DNA from: Blastococcus litoris
GTDB lineage: Bacteria > Actinomycetota > Actinomycetes > Mycobacteriales > Geodermatophilaceae
Length of the DNA: 64,000 nucleotides
Direction of reading: 5' to 3'
NCBI RefSeq assembly: GCF_003075095.1
Contig: NZ_QCZF01000004.1
Coordinates: forward strand, 310,001 to 374,000
Positions 52,029-60,871 of this stretch are shown here, in pieces (within the stretch, counting starts at the first letter, position 1; each line of letters opens with the position of its first letter). Made by a program: the position numbers and the translations under genes. A model generated the notes under the pieces. The model did no database searches and had not been told where the DNA came from. It saw only the letters and a list, made by a program, of their open reading frames with translations.

Positions 52029-53068
52029 AGCTCGCGCACCTTCTGCCGGCGGACGATCCAGATGAAGAAGGGCGCGCCGACCAGCGCGGTGATGATGCCG
52101 ACGTCGATCTCCGACGGCCGGGCCACGATGCGGCCGAGGACGTCGGTGGCGGTGAGCAGGCAGGCCCCGGTCAGCGCCGAGAAGGGCAGCATCCACCGGT
52201 GGTCGACGCCGACGAGCAGCCGGCACAGGTGCGGGACGACGAGGCCCACGAAGCCGATGGGGCCGGCGACCGCGGTGGCGGCGCCGCAGAGCAGGACCGA
52301 GCCGAGGGCCGCGACGCCCCGGGCCAGGGCGACGCGCTCACCCAGGCCGGCCGCCAGCTCGTCGCCCAGTGCCAGGGAGTTGAGGCTGCGCGCGGACAGG
52401 AGGCTGACGGCGAAGCCCACCGCCAGGAAGGGCAGGACCGTGCCGATGCTGTCGAAGGTGGCGCCGCCGACGCCGCCGATCTCCCACGACTGCACGCTCT
52501 CGGCGATGTCACCGCGCGGCAGGGCGACGGCGGTGATGAACGAGGTGAGCGCGGCGGAGGTGGCCGCCCCGGCGAGGGCCAGCTTGAGCGGCGTCGGACC
52601 GCCGCGGCCCAGCGAGCCCACCGCGTAGACGAAGACGGCCGCGACGGCCGCTCCGGCGATCGCCGTCCAGATGATGGCCGTCGAGGAGAACAGGCCGAAC
52701 CACGCCAGGCCGGCGACGACGGCGAGGGAGGCCCCCATGTTGATGCCGAGGACGCCCGGGTCGGCCAGCGGGTTCCGGGTGACCCCCTGCATGACCGCAC
52801 CGGACAGGCCCAGCGCCGCGCCCACGGCGACGGCGAGCAGCGTGCGGGGGATCCGCTTGGTGACGGCCGCCTGGCCGATGTTCTCCGTCGACCCGCCGAG
52901 GGCGGCGACGATGTCCGACCAGTCCACGTCGCGCGACCCCACCGCGACGGAGGCGGCCATGAGGGCAACCAGCAGCGCGAGCACCGCCAGGAGCCAGAGG
53001 AACCGGACCGACCCCGGGCGCCGCACGACGGCGGCACCCGGGGCCGGGACGGGAGGAGCGGTGGTCAC
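52025..53068 (-). CDS. Siderophore ABC transporter permease (FecCD family) 1
   Basis: A 347-aa FecCD-family membrane protein. After a Pro-rich 20-residue start, its helices contain IPRTLLAVAVGAALGLSGAVMQGVTRNPLADPGVLGINMG and AVAGPIGFVGLVVPHLCRLLVGVDHRWMLP, the latter two conserved in BtuC/FepD transporters. It pairs with the next permease to import ferric siderophore. A GTG start overlaps the binding-protein stop. Confidence 0.93.
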   Translation of the reverse strand: MTTAPPVPAPGAAVVRRPGSVRFLWLLAVLALLVALMAASVAVGSRDVDWSDIVAALGGSTENIGQAAVTKRIPRTLLAVAVGAALGLSGAVMQGVTRNPLADPGVLGINMGASLAVVAGLAWFGLFSSTAIIWTAIAGAAVAAVFVYAVGSLGRGGPTPLKLALAGAATSAALTSFITAVALPRGDIAESVQSWEIGGVGGATFDSIGTVLPFLAVGFAVSLLSARSLNSLALGDELAAGLGERVALARGVAALGSVLLCGAATAVAGPIGFVGLVVPHLCRLLVGVDHRWMLPFSALTGACLLTATDVLGRIVARPSEIDVGIITALVGAPFFIWIVRRQKVREL

Positions 53069-54087
53069 TGCCCCTTGTCAGCTGCCTCGGCGAGCATCGA
53101 CAGGTAGTCCTCGAGCACGTAGCCGATCGCCAGCGGCGTCGGGTTCGCCGCGGTGCCCAGCGGGGTGTCGGGGAGCAGGACGATGGCCCCGTTCTTCACG
53201 GCCGGGATCTGCGAGAGCAGCGGGTCGGCGTTCAGGGCGTCGACCAGGGCCTGGTCGCCGTAGGTGACGATGATGTCGACGTCGTCGAACGTGTCGACCT
53301 GCTCGGCGCTGATCGTGCCGGAGAACTGCTCGGGGTCGGTCGACGCGTCCGCCACGCTGCCGGGGGTGGTCAGCCCGAGGTCCTCGAAGAAGGCGCTCCG
53401 GGTGTCGAACGGCGTGTAGTAGCTGACCTCGCTCAGGTCGGTGGTGTCGACGTGGGTGAGGAACATGGTCGCCTTGCCCTCGAGCTGCGGGTGCTCGGCG
53501 GCGGCGTCGGCGATGTCCTGCTCCAGGCTGGCGACGAGCTCCTCGCCCTCCTGCTCCATCCCCATGCCCTTCGCGTTGATCTCGATCATCTCGCGCCACG
53601 GCGTCGCCCACGGGGCCTCGGGGTAGGCCACGACCGGGGCGATCTCGCTGAGGGTGTCGTAGTCCTCCTGCGTGAGGCCCGAGTAGCCGGCGAGGATGAC
53701 GTCGGGGTTCGTGTCCGCCACGGCCTCGAAGTCGATGCCGTCGGTCTCGTCGAACAGGACCGGGGTCTCCGCGTCGAGCTCCTCGAGCCGCTCGGAGACC
53801 CAGGGGAGGAGGCCGTCGCCGTCGTCGTCGCCGAAGTTGGCGGCGGCCATGCCGACGGGGACCACGCCCAGCGCCAGCGGCACCTCGTGGTTGGCCCACT
53901 GCACCGTGGCGACGCGCTCGGGCTTGGACTCGATCGTCGTCGTCCCGAGGGCGTGCTCGATGGTGATGGGGGCGAAGTCGCCGCCGGTGTCGGCCTGGGC
54001 CTCCTCCTCGGACGACGAGCAGGCCGCGAGGCCGCCGGTGAGGAGTACGGCTGCGGAGAGCGCGACCAGTCGCGATGCGCGGGGCAT
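53065..54087 (-). CDS. Iron-siderophore substrate-binding lipoprotein
   Basis: A 340-aa binding protein of the FepB/FecB group. The lipobox is GLAAC (Cys23). The mature protein shows the class III fold pattern: ALGTTTIESKPERVATVQWANHEVPLALGVVPVGM, then the PDVILAGYSGLTQEDYDTLSEIAPVVAY strand. It captures ferric siderophore at the outer face of the membrane. An IdeR/DtxR-type box lies 56 bp upstream, so the operon should be repressed when iron is sufficient. No siderophore biosynthesis gene is in the window. Confidence 0.93.
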   Translation of the reverse strand: MPRASRLVALSAAVLLTGGLAACSSSEEEAQADTGGDFAPITIEHALGTTTIESKPERVATVQWANHEVPLALGVVPVGMAAANFGDDDGDGLLPWVSERLEELDAETPVLFDETDGIDFEAVADTNPDVILAGYSGLTQEDYDTLSEIAPVVAYPEAPWATPWREMIEINAKGMGMEQEGEELVASLEQDIADAAAEHPQLEGKATMFLTHVDTTDLSEVSYYTPFDTRSAFFEDLGLTTPGSVADASTDPEQFSGTISAEQVDTFDDVDIIVTYGDQALVDALNADPLLSQIPAVKNGAIVLLPDTPLGTAANPTPLAIGYVLEDYLSMLAEAADKGQ

Positions 54088-54142
54088 GGTGTCCTTCCAG
54101 GGTGGTCCGGTCCTCCGCGCAGGCGTCGACCGGGCGAGGGGG

Positions 54143-54161
54143 TTAGGTATGCCTAACCGAA
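54143..54161. promoter_or_regulatory. IdeR/DtxR iron box
   Basis: TTAGGTATGCCTAACCGAA agrees in about 15 of 19 positions with the actinobacterial iron box TTAGGTTAGGCTAACCTAA. Its core GTTAGG-N4-CCTAAC is a perfect inverted repeat. It lies upstream of the siderophore operon, facing the divergent side as well. Confidence 0.75.
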
Positions 54162-54245
54162 CCTAGGGGTGCCCTGGACGCGCTGTCGATCACGAACCGA
54201 TCACGATCGACAGCGGGACTGTGTGACGTGCGACGCGCGCAGGCG

Positions 54246-54623
54246 TCAGAGCCGGCGCGGGTTGGGAACCGGCGGCTGGGTGGGGATCGACGCGGTCGCG
54301 GGCCCGGACGGCGCCTGGACGGGGGTGAGCGCATCCAGGTCCAGCACGCGGACGTGGATCACGTTGCGCTGCTGCAGGGCCGCGCGCAGGGCGCGGTGCA
54401 GGCCGTCCTCCAGGTACAGCTCGCCGTGCCACTGCACCGCGTGCGGGAAGAGGTCGCCGTAGAACGTGGAGTCGTCGGCGAGGAGGGCGTCGAGCGCCAG
54501 CTCCTTCTTCGTCGTCGTCAACGTGTCCATCCGCACCTGCCGGGGCGGGATCATCGCCCAGTCCCGGGTCGACAAGCCGTGGTCGGGGTACGGGCGGCCG
54601 TCACGAACAGCTTTGAAGATCAG
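54246..54623 (-). CDS. ParB/sulfiredoxin-like small conserved protein, probable CTG start
   Basis: A protein of about 125 aa with the core IFKAVRDGRPYPDHGLSTRDW, VRMDTLTTTKKELALDALLADDSTFYGDLFPHAVQWHG and YLEDGLHRALRAALQQR. The DGLHR motif recalls the DGxHR of ParB N-terminal and sulfiredoxin folds. It is divergent from hrcA, where I recall mycobacteria carrying a similar small conserved gene (unverified). No ATG, GTG or TTG exists between the core and a long low-complexity upstream stretch. A CTG at 54623 sits 8 nt after GGAGG and yields the expected (M)IFK start, so a CTG start is proposed. Function unknown. Confidence 0.72.
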   Translation of the reverse strand: MIFKAVRDGRPYPDHGLSTRDWAMIPPRQVRMDTLTTTKKELALDALLADDSTFYGDLFPHAVQWHGELYLEDGLHRALRAALQQRNVIHVRVLDLDALTPVQAPSGPATASIPTQPPVPNPRRL

Positions 54624-54767
54624 GGAACCGACCTCCGCTCTCTGCCCCGCGCGAGGGCGCCGACGGATCCACCCTAGCCGTCGGCCCTGGCCTCCGCCCC
54701 CGCCCACCGGAGGGGGTGAGGCTCGCCGCGAGCCACGCGACGGCACGGCTCTGCGGAGATATGCTGG

Positions 54768-54796
54768 CCTGGCACTCTGCCCGTGCGAGTGCCAGG
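54768..54796. promoter_or_regulatory. CIRCE operator upstream of hrcA
   Basis: CCTGGCACTC-N9-GAGTGCCAGG is a perfect 10-bp inverted repeat with the 9-bp spacer and GCACTC/GAGTGC core of CIRCE. A -10-like TATGCT (54760-54765) lies directly before it. HrcA should bind here and repress its own operon until heat shock. Confidence 0.85.
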
Positions 54797-54842
54797 TTCA
54801 CGGTGCCGCGCGGGACGTCGACCGGTACGGGGAGGTGTCACC

Positions 54843-55865
54843 GTGGCGCACGACGAACGCCGCCTGGAGGTCCTCCGGGCCATCGTCCAGGACTACGTCT
54901 CCACCAACGACCCCGTGGGCAGCAAGGCCCTCGCCGAGCGGCACGACCTCGGCGTCTCCCCGGCCACCATCCGCAACGACATGGCGGTGCTGGAGGAGCA
55001 GGGCTACATCACCCAGCCGCACACCAGCGCCGGCCGGGTGCCCACGGACAAGGGCTACCGCCTGTTCGTCGACCGGCTCTCGGCGGTCAAGCCGCTGTCG
55101 ACCGCCGAGCGCCGCGCGATCGAGCGCTTCCTCGACGGCGCGGTCGACCTGCACGACGTGCTCAGCCGCAGCGTCCGGCTGCTGGCCCAGCTCACCCGCC
55201 AGGTGGCCGTCGTCCAGTACCCGACCCTGTCCCGGAGCGCCGTGCGCCACCTCGAGGTGGTGCAGCTCGCGGCGGCCCGGCTCATGCTGGTCCTCATCAC
55301 CGACACCGGGCGGGTCGAGCAGCGGGTCGTCGACACCCCCGTGGACGTCGACGCCGAAGCCGTGGCCGAGCTGCGGACGCTGTTGAACTCCGCGTTCGTG
55401 GGGGTGAAGCTCGTCGACGCCGGAGGCAAGGTGCCCGACCTGCTGGAGACGGCGCCGCCGCACCTGCGCGGGCTGGTCGCCACCGTCAGCGCGACCCTGC
55501 TGGAGACCCTGGTCGAGCCGAGCGAGGACCGGCTGGTCATCGGCGGGACGGCGAACCTCGCGCGGGGCAACGCGCTCGACTTCCCGGGCACCGTCCGGCC
55601 GCTGCTGGAGGCGCTGGAAGAACAGGTGGTCGTCCTGCGGTTGATGAGCCAGGTGGACGCGAGCACGGTGCTGGTGCGCATCGGTGAGGAGAACGCCCAC
55701 GAGGCACTCACCGGGGCATCCTTCGTCTCCGTCGGCTACGGCGCCGGCGACCGGGCCCTGGGTGGGCTGGGTGTCGTGGGGCCGACCCGCATGGACTACC
55801 CGATGAACATGGCCGCGGTTCGCGCCGTGGCCCGCTACGTCGGCCACCTGCTGGCCGAGAGCTGA
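54843..55865 (+). CDS. hrcA: Heat-inducible transcription repressor HrcA
   Basis: HrcA represses chaperone genes through CIRCE and is kept active by GroEL. The 340-aa protein has the N-terminal winged helix ([61 protein letters not shown]) and the C-terminal dimerisation domain ending [26 protein letters not shown]. The GTG at 54843 is chosen because GGGGAGGTG lies 7 nt before it and the frame then starts at [10 protein letters not shown]. It forms an operon with dnaJ and rsmE. Confidence 0.96.
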   Translation: MAHDERRLEVLRAIVQDYVSTNDPVGSKALAERHDLGVSPATIRNDMAVLEEQGYITQPHTSAGRVPTDKGYRLFVDRLSAVKPLSTAERRAIERFLDGAVDLHDVLSRSVRLLAQLTRQVAVVQYPTLSRSAVRHLEVVQLAAARLMLVLITDTGRVEQRVVDTPVDVDAEAVAELRTLLNSAFVGVKLVDAGGKVPDLLETAPPHLRGLVATVSATLLETLVEPSEDRLVIGGTANLARGNALDFPGTVRPLLEALEEQVVVLRLMSQVDASTVLVRIGEENAHEALTGASFVSVGYGAGDRALGGLGVVGPTRMDYPMNMAAVRAVARYVGHLLAES

Positions 55866-55880
55866 GGCTGAGACTTCTCG

Positions 55881-57017
55881 ATGGCGACCGACTACTTCGG
55901 CGTACTGGGCGTGTCCCACGACGCCAGTGACAGCGACATCAAGCGCGCCTACCGCAAGATGGCGCGCGACCTGCACCCCGACGTCAACCCCGACCCGGGT
56001 GCCAAGGAGCGGTTCCAGGAGGTCACCCGCGCCTACGAGGCGCTGACCGACCCGGAGAAGCGCCGCATCGTCGACCTGGGCGGCGACCCGTTCGACCCGG
56101 GCGGCAGCGGCGGCGGCGCCGGCGGCTTCGGCGGCGCCGGGTTCGGCGGGCTCGGCGACATCATGGACGCGTTCTTCGGCGGGGCGGCCACCCGCGGCCC
56201 GCGCAGCCGCACCCGCGCCGGTCGCGACGCGCTCATCCCGGTCGAGCTGGAGCTGGACGAGACGGTCTTCGGGACGACGAAGGACATCACCGTCGACACC
56301 GCCGTCCTGTGCACCGTGTGCACCGGCGCCGGCACTGCGCCGGGCACCCACCCGACCACCTGCACCACCTGCTCCGGCCGGGGCGAGGTGCAGAGCGTCC
56401 AGCGCGGCTTCCTCGGCCAGGTCGTCTCGAGCCGGGTCTGCCCGACCTGCGCCGGCACGGGTCAGGTCATCCCCGAGCCCTGCCGCGAGTGCGGCGGCGA
56501 CGGGCGCGTCCGGGCACGGCGCACCCTGCAGGTGAAGGTGCCCGCGGGCGTCGAGGACGGCATGCGGATCCGGCTCACCGGCCAGGGCGAGGTCGGCCCC
56601 GGTGGCGGCCCGGCCGGCGACCTCTACGTCGAGGTGCACGAGCGGCCGCACGACGTCTTCACCCGCGACGGCGAGGACCTGCACTGCCGGGTCACCCTGC
56701 CGATGACGTCGGCCGCGCTCGGGACGACGCTGAACCTCAAGACGCTGGACGGCGAGGAGGACCTGGACATCAAGCCGGGCACCCAGTCGGGCAGCGTGCT
56801 GACCCTGCGGGCGCACGGCGCGCCGCGGCTGCGCGGCACCGGCCGCGGCAACCTGCTCGTCCACGTCGAGGTGGCCACCCCGACCCGCCTGGACGCCGAG
56901 CAGGAGAAGCTGCTGCGCGAGCTGGCCGCCCTGCGCGGCGAGGACCAGGCCGACTCGCACCGCGAGGCGCAGGGCGGGCTGTTCTCCCGCGTCCGCGACG
57001 CGTTCAACGGGCGCTGA
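55881..57017 (+). CDS. dnaJ: Chaperone protein DnaJ
   Basis: A type I J-domain co-chaperone of 378 aa that delivers clients to DnaK and stimulates its ATPase. It has a J domain (1-65, HPD motif at about 32-34), a Gly/Phe-rich segment (about 75-95), and a zinc region with four CxxCxGxG-type repeats ([32 protein letters not shown]; about 140-215). The C-terminal client-binding domains follow. This is the HrcA-linked paralogue (often called dnaJ2) rather than the dnaK-operon copy. It lies 15 bp after hrcA. Confidence 0.95.
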   Translation: MATDYFGVLGVSHDASDSDIKRAYRKMARDLHPDVNPDPGAKERFQEVTRAYEALTDPEKRRIVDLGGDPFDPGGSGGGAGGFGGAGFGGLGDIMDAFFGGAATRGPRSRTRAGRDALIPVELELDETVFGTTKDITVDTAVLCTVCTGAGTAPGTHPTTCTTCSGRGEVQSVQRGFLGQVVSSRVCPTCAGTGQVIPEPCRECGGDGRVRARRTLQVKVPAGVEDGMRIRLTGQGEVGPGGGPAGDLYVEVHERPHDVFTRDGEDLHCRVTLPMTSAALGTTLNLKTLDGEEDLDIKPGTQSGSVLTLRAHGAPRLRGTGRGNLLVHVEVATPTRLDAEQEKLLRELAALRGEDQADSHREAQGGLFSRVRDAFNGR

Positions 57018-57018
57018 G

Positions 57019-57774
57019 ATGACCGACGTCGGCGTCCCGGAGCTGGACGGCGCCCCGCTGTTCCTGCTCGACACCCTCCCCGAGACCGCCGAGCTGCTGG
57101 TGGACGGGCCCGAGGGCCGGCACGCCGTCGAGGTGCTCCGGCTCGCGCCGGGGGAGCGGGTGCGGGTCGGCGACGGCCAGGGGACGGTCGCCGAGGGCGA
57201 CGTCGTCTCCGCCGGTGCCGAGGGCCTGCGGGTCGCCGTCACCGCGCGGCTCGAGGTGCCGGCGCCGAGCCCCGAGTTCGTGCTGGTGCAGGCGCTGCCG
57301 AAGGGTGACCGCGGGCCACTGGCCGTGGAGCTGGCCACCGAGCTCGGCGTCGACCGGGTCGTGCCGTGGACGGCGTCGCGCTGCGTGACCCGCTGGCGCG
57401 ACGACCGCATCGCCAAGGGCGTGGCCAAGTGGCAGGCCTCGGCCCGCACGGCGGCGAAGCAGTCGCGGCGTCCGCGGGTGCCCGAGGTGACCGGCCCGAT
57501 GACCACCCGCGAGGTGTGCGGGATGCTCGCCGACGTGGACCTGGCCGTCGTCCTGCACGAGCAGGCCCGCCGTCCGCTGTCGGGGCTGGAGATCCCGCGG
57601 GAGGGGACGATCGCCGTCATCGTCGGACCCGAGGGCGGGCTCACCGACGGCGAGGTCGTCGCCTTCCGCGCCGCCGGTGCCGAGGCGGTGCGCCTGGGCC
57701 CGGAGGTGCTGCGCACCTCCACCGCCGGCGCCGCCACCCTCGCCGCCCTGTCCATGCGCACCCGCTGGGCCTGA
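57019..57774 (+). CDS. rsmE: 16S rRNA (uracil-1498-N3)-methyltransferase
   Basis: RsmE methylates U1498 of 16S rRNA. The 251-aa SPOUT-type protein has an N-terminal PUA-like domain (EGRHAVEVLRLAPGERVRVGDGQG) and the knot motifs VQALPKGDR, AKWQASARTAAKQSRRPRVPEV, IVGPEGGLTDGEV and LGPEVLRTSTAGAATLAAL. It starts one base after the dnaJ stop, the conserved hrcA-dnaJ-rsmE order. It converges with ybdD. Confidence 0.94.
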   Translation: MTDVGVPELDGAPLFLLDTLPETAELLVDGPEGRHAVEVLRLAPGERVRVGDGQGTVAEGDVVSAGAEGLRVAVTARLEVPAPSPEFVLVQALPKGDRGPLAVELATELGVDRVVPWTASRCVTRWRDDRIAKGVAKWQASARTAAKQSRRPRVPEVTGPMTTREVCGMLADVDLAVVLHEQARRPLSGLEIPREGTIAVIVGPEGGLTDGEVVAFRAAGAEAVRLGPEVLRTSTAGAATLAALSMRTRWA

Positions 57775-57806
57775 CCCCCGTAGTGATCAGGTCGGCTGAT
57801 CGTCAC

Positions 57807-57842
57807 GGGTCCTGGCTCACGGTCGACGGTGAGCCAGGACCC
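57807..57842. terminator. Long palindrome between convergent rsmE and ybdD
   Basis: A perfect 14-bp stem (GGGTCCTGGCTCAC and its complement) with an 8-nt loop GGTCGACG. A further partial copy, GGTGAGCCAGGAACC, follows at 57848-57862, and a second smaller hairpin around GATCAG/CTGATC lies just before. It probably terminates both genes; the repeated arms also resemble an intergenic repeat family. Confidence 0.65.
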
Positions 57843-57865
57843 GAAACGGTGAGCCAGGAACCTGC

Positions 57866-58054
57866 TCAGCAGCAGCGGCTGACCGGGTTCCGCTCCTGGG
57901 CGTCGGTGCGCGCCCGCTCGAACTCGTAGCGGGACATCGGCGTGTGCCCGTGCTGGGCGCAGTGGGACAGGTAGTCGTCCCACCGCGCCTCGCCGGTGAA
58001 CTCCTTCAGGTACCAGCGCACGCCGTGCCAGGCGCGGGTCAGCGCGGCGGTCAC
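57866..58054 (-). CDS. ybdD: YbdD/YjiX family small protein (CstA partner)
   Basis: A 62-aa protein with the family pattern WHGVRWYLKEFTGEARWDDYLSHC and HGHTPMSRYEFERARTD. In enterobacteria it is encoded after cstA/btsT and takes part in pyruvate or peptide uptake by that carrier. It starts with a GTG overlapping the cstA stop by four bases, so the two proteins are made together. The C-terminal CC pair is an oddity of unknown meaning. Confidence 0.88.
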   Translation of the reverse strand: MTAALTRAWHGVRWYLKEFTGEARWDDYLSHCAQHGHTPMSRYEFERARTDAQERNPVSRCC

Positions 58055-60270
58055 TTCTCCTCCGCCTCGCTGCGCCCGCTGCCGGCACCGACCAGCCGCT
58101 CGTGCTCGGCCATCGCCCGCTTCTCCGCCGCCGTGGGGATGAGACCCGCGGGCTCCACGATGTTCGACGGCACCGCCGGTTCCTCCGTGGTCGGCAGCCC
58201 ACCGGCCCTGATCGCCCGCGCGATCACCACCGCGGCGTGCGCGGCGACGACGAGCACCAGCAGGGCGAAGACCGCCTGCAGGATGCCGTTGAGGGTCGAG
58301 TTGAAGATGACCTGGTCCATCTGGCCCTGGTCCTGCGCCGGCGCGAGGACCTCCCCGGCCTCCTGTGCGTCGCGGTAGATGCCCGCCTGGGTGAAATAGC
58401 CGACCCGCGGGTCGCCGGAGAAGACCTTCTGCCAGCTCGCCGTCATGGTGACCACGAGGTCCCACACCAGCGGTACCGCCGACACCCAGGCGTAGCGCAG
58501 CTTCCCGTGCTTGATCAGCAGCACCGTCACCAGCGTCAGCGCGATCGCGGCGAGCAGCTGGTTGGCGATGCCGAACAGCGGGAAGAGCTGGTTGACCCCG
58601 CCGAGCGGGTCGGTGACGCCGATGTAGAGCACCGAGCCCCACAGCCCGACGACGATGGCGCTGGCGATGATGTTGCCCGGCCGCCACGACAGGTCGCCGA
58701 ACTTCTTCCAGACGTTGCCGATCGTGTCCTGCAGCATGAACCGGCCCACCCGGGTGCCGGCGTCGACGGCGGTGAGGATGAACAGCGCCTCGAACATGAT
58801 CGCGAAGTGGTACCAGAACGCCTGGCCGCCGCCGCCGAACGCCTGGCTGAACACCTGCGCGAGGCCCACCGCGAGCGCCGGGGCGCCTCCGGTCCGCGAG
58901 ATGAGGGTGTCCTCCTGCACCGCTGCCGAGGCCGCGGCCAGGTCCTGCGCCGAGGTGTCGAAGCCGAGGCCCTGCACGAACGTCGCGGCCGACTCCACCG
59001 TCCCGCCGGTCGCTCCGGCGGGCGCGTTCATGGCGAAGTACAGCCCCTGGTCGATGACGACCGCGGCGATCAGGGCGCTGATGGCGACGAAGGACTCCAT
59101 CAGCATGCCGCCGTAGCCGATCAGCCGGACCTGGCTCTCCTTGGCCACCATCTTCGGCGTCGTCCCGGACGAGATCAGCGCGTGGAATCCGGACAGCGCC
59201 CCGCACGCGATCGTGATGAACACGAAGGGGAACAGCGACCCGGCGAAGACCGGCCCCGTGCCGTCGCGTGCGAAGTCGCTCACCGCGTCGGCCTGGAGCA
59301 CCGGCCGCGCGACCAGCAGGCTCACCGCCAGCAGCGCGATCACACCGATCTTCATGAACGTCGACAGGTAGTCGCGCGGGGTCAGCAGCAGCCACACCGG
59401 CAGGACCGAGGCGACGAAGCCGTAGATCACCAGCGCCACGACCAGCCACTCCTTGGAGAGGGTCAGCGCGTCGCCCAGGCCGCTGTCCTCGATCCACCCG
59501 CCGCTGATGATGGCCAGCAGGAGGAGAACGACGCCGATGCCGGTCGCCTCGAGCACCCTCCCCGGCCGGAGCCGGCGCAGGTAGACGCCCATGAACAGCG
59601 CGATCGGGATGGTGAGCCCGATCGACCAGACGCCCCACGGCGACTCGGCCAGCGCGTTCACCACGATCAGCGCGAGCACCGCCAGGATGATGATCATGAT
59701 GGCGAAGACGGCGATCAGCGCGGCGATGCCGCCGACGATGCCGATCTCCTCGCGGACCATCTGGCCCAGGCTCTTGCCGTTGCGGCGCATGGAGAAGAAC
59801 AGGACGGTCATGTCCTGCACCGCCCCGGCGAAGATGACGCCGACGACGATCCAGATGGTGCCGGGCAGGTAGCCCATCTGCGCCGCGAGCACGGGTCCGA
59901 CCAGCGGACCGGCGCCGGCGATGGCGGCGAAGTGGTGGCCGAAGAGCACGCGGCGGTCGGTGACGTCGAAGTCGACGCCGTTCTCCAGGCGCTCGGCGGG
60001 GGTGGCCCGCCGGTCGTCGGCGCGCAGCACCTTGTAGGTGATGAACCGCGAGTAGAAGCGGTAGGCGATCGCGTACGAGCACAGCGCCGCGAACAACAGC
60101 CACAGCGCCGAGATCGTCTCGCCGCGGGCGATGGCCAGCACACCCCAGCAGACGGCGCCGACCACGGCGACCGCCGTCCAGATGGCTATCGACTTCACCG
60201 ACCGGCCGCCTCCGGCTGCCGGGCCTGCCGACGAGCTGCCGCCGGCGTCGGTGGTGATGGTTCCGGACAT
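58051..60270 (-). CDS. cstA: CstA/BtsT family carbon-starvation transporter
   Basis: A 739-aa polytopic membrane carrier. Family stretches are FGHHFAAIAGAGPLVGPVLAAQMGYLPGTIWIVVG and VQDMTVLFFSMRRNGKSLGQM, with LSGFHALISSGTTPKMV and GTRVGRFMLQDTIGN later on. About 16-18 helices are expected. Members import pyruvate or peptides, often under carbon limitation. An N-terminal Gly/Ser-rich leader (about 1-22) precedes the first helix. The ATG at 60270 follows AGGGGGC. ybdD is downstream. No regulator or two-component pair of the BtsSR type is adjacent. Confidence 0.94.
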   Translation of the reverse strand: MSGTITTDAGGSSSAGPAAGGGRSVKSIAIWTAVAVVGAVCWGVLAIARGETISALWLLFAALCSYAIAYRFYSRFITYKVLRADDRRATPAERLENGVDFDVTDRRVLFGHHFAAIAGAGPLVGPVLAAQMGYLPGTIWIVVGVIFAGAVQDMTVLFFSMRRNGKSLGQMVREEIGIVGGIAALIAVFAIMIIILAVLALIVVNALAESPWGVWSIGLTIPIALFMGVYLRRLRPGRVLEATGIGVVLLLLAIISGGWIEDSGLGDALTLSKEWLVVALVIYGFVASVLPVWLLLTPRDYLSTFMKIGVIALLAVSLLVARPVLQADAVSDFARDGTGPVFAGSLFPFVFITIACGALSGFHALISSGTTPKMVAKESQVRLIGYGGMLMESFVAISALIAAVVIDQGLYFAMNAPAGATGGTVESAATFVQGLGFDTSAQDLAAASAAVQEDTLISRTGGAPALAVGLAQVFSQAFGGGGQAFWYHFAIMFEALFILTAVDAGTRVGRFMLQDTIGNVWKKFGDLSWRPGNIIASAIVVGLWGSVLYIGVTDPLGGVNQLFPLFGIANQLLAAIALTLVTVLLIKHGKLRYAWVSAVPLVWDLVVTMTASWQKVFSGDPRVGYFTQAGIYRDAQEAGEVLAPAQDQGQMDQVIFNSTLNGILQAVFALLVLVVAAHAAVVIARAIRAGGLPTTEEPAVPSNIVEPAGLIPTAAEKRAMAEHERLVGAGSGRSEAEEK

Positions 60271-60477
60271 GAGCGCCCCCTTGCACTCCTGCCAACGCCT
60301 GCGACGGCGTCTTCCGCCCAGGAGCCTAGGGAGCCGGGACGGTTCCGGCTCCCCGGAACGGCGGATCGTGATCGCCGGTCGACCTCGACGCGGAGCGGTC
60401 GTCCTCGCGGTGCACCGCGAGGTGGCCCGCCGCACCGCGAGCACCAGGCGCGAGATGTGGGGGAGGAGCGGTCCTCC

Positions 60478-60483
60478 TAGGGT
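60478..60483 (+). promoter_or_regulatory. Probable -10 element of leaderless HIT gene promoter
   Basis: TAGGGT is followed by exactly 6 nt and the GTG at 60490. Confidence 0.42.
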
Positions 60484-60489
60484 CGGGGC

Positions 60490-60849
60490 GTGACCGACTG
60501 CCTCTTCTGCCGCATGGTCGCCGGTGAGATCCCCGCCGACGTCGTCCACGAGACCGACCGGGTGCTGGCGTTCCGCGACATCAACCCGCAGGCGCCCACG
60601 CACGTGCTGGTGATCCCGAAGGAGCACCACCGCAACCTCGGGGCGCTCGCCGCGGCGGACGGCGAGCTGCTCGCCGACGTCGCCCGCGCCGCCCACGCCG
60701 TCGCCGTCCAGGAGGGCCTGGTGACCGACGGCGGCATCGAGCCGGGCTACCGCGTCGTCACCAACACCGGGCCGCAGGCGGGGCAGTCGGTGGACCACCT
60801 GCACCTGCACGTCCTCGGCGGACGCGGACTCGGCTGGCCGCCCGGCTGA
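60490..60849 (+). CDS. HIT family nucleotide-binding protein (HINT type)
   Basis: A 119-aa histidine-triad protein. The N-terminal CLFCRMVAGEIP holds a probable zinc-binding pair, and the active-site triad is VDHLHLHVLGG near residue 100. HINT enzymes hydrolyse adenosine phosphoramidates. In actinobacteria the gene lies between rsmE and phoH, as here (with extra genes between). The GTG at 60490 fits a leaderless start. Exact substrate unknown. Confidence 0.92.
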   Translation: MTDCLFCRMVAGEIPADVVHETDRVLAFRDINPQAPTHVLVIPKEHHRNLGALAAADGELLADVARAAHAVAVQEGLVTDGGIEPGYRVVTNTGPQAGQSVDHLHLHVLGGRGLGWPPG

Positions 60850-60859
60850 CCCGCCCTGC

Positions 60860-60865
60860 GAGGAT
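60860..60865 (+). promoter_or_regulatory. Possible -10 element of leaderless crotonase promoter
   Basis: GAGGAT lies 6 nt before the ATG at 60872. The spacing fits the leaderless pattern, but the hexamer is less canonical (first base G). Confidence 0.3.
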
Positions 60866-60871
60866 CGGCGC

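Noticed and set aside
54798-58202. A 1134-codon antisense frame across hrcA, dnaJ and rsmE
   Set aside because: The three sense genes are unmistakable; the antisense product is composition-driven.
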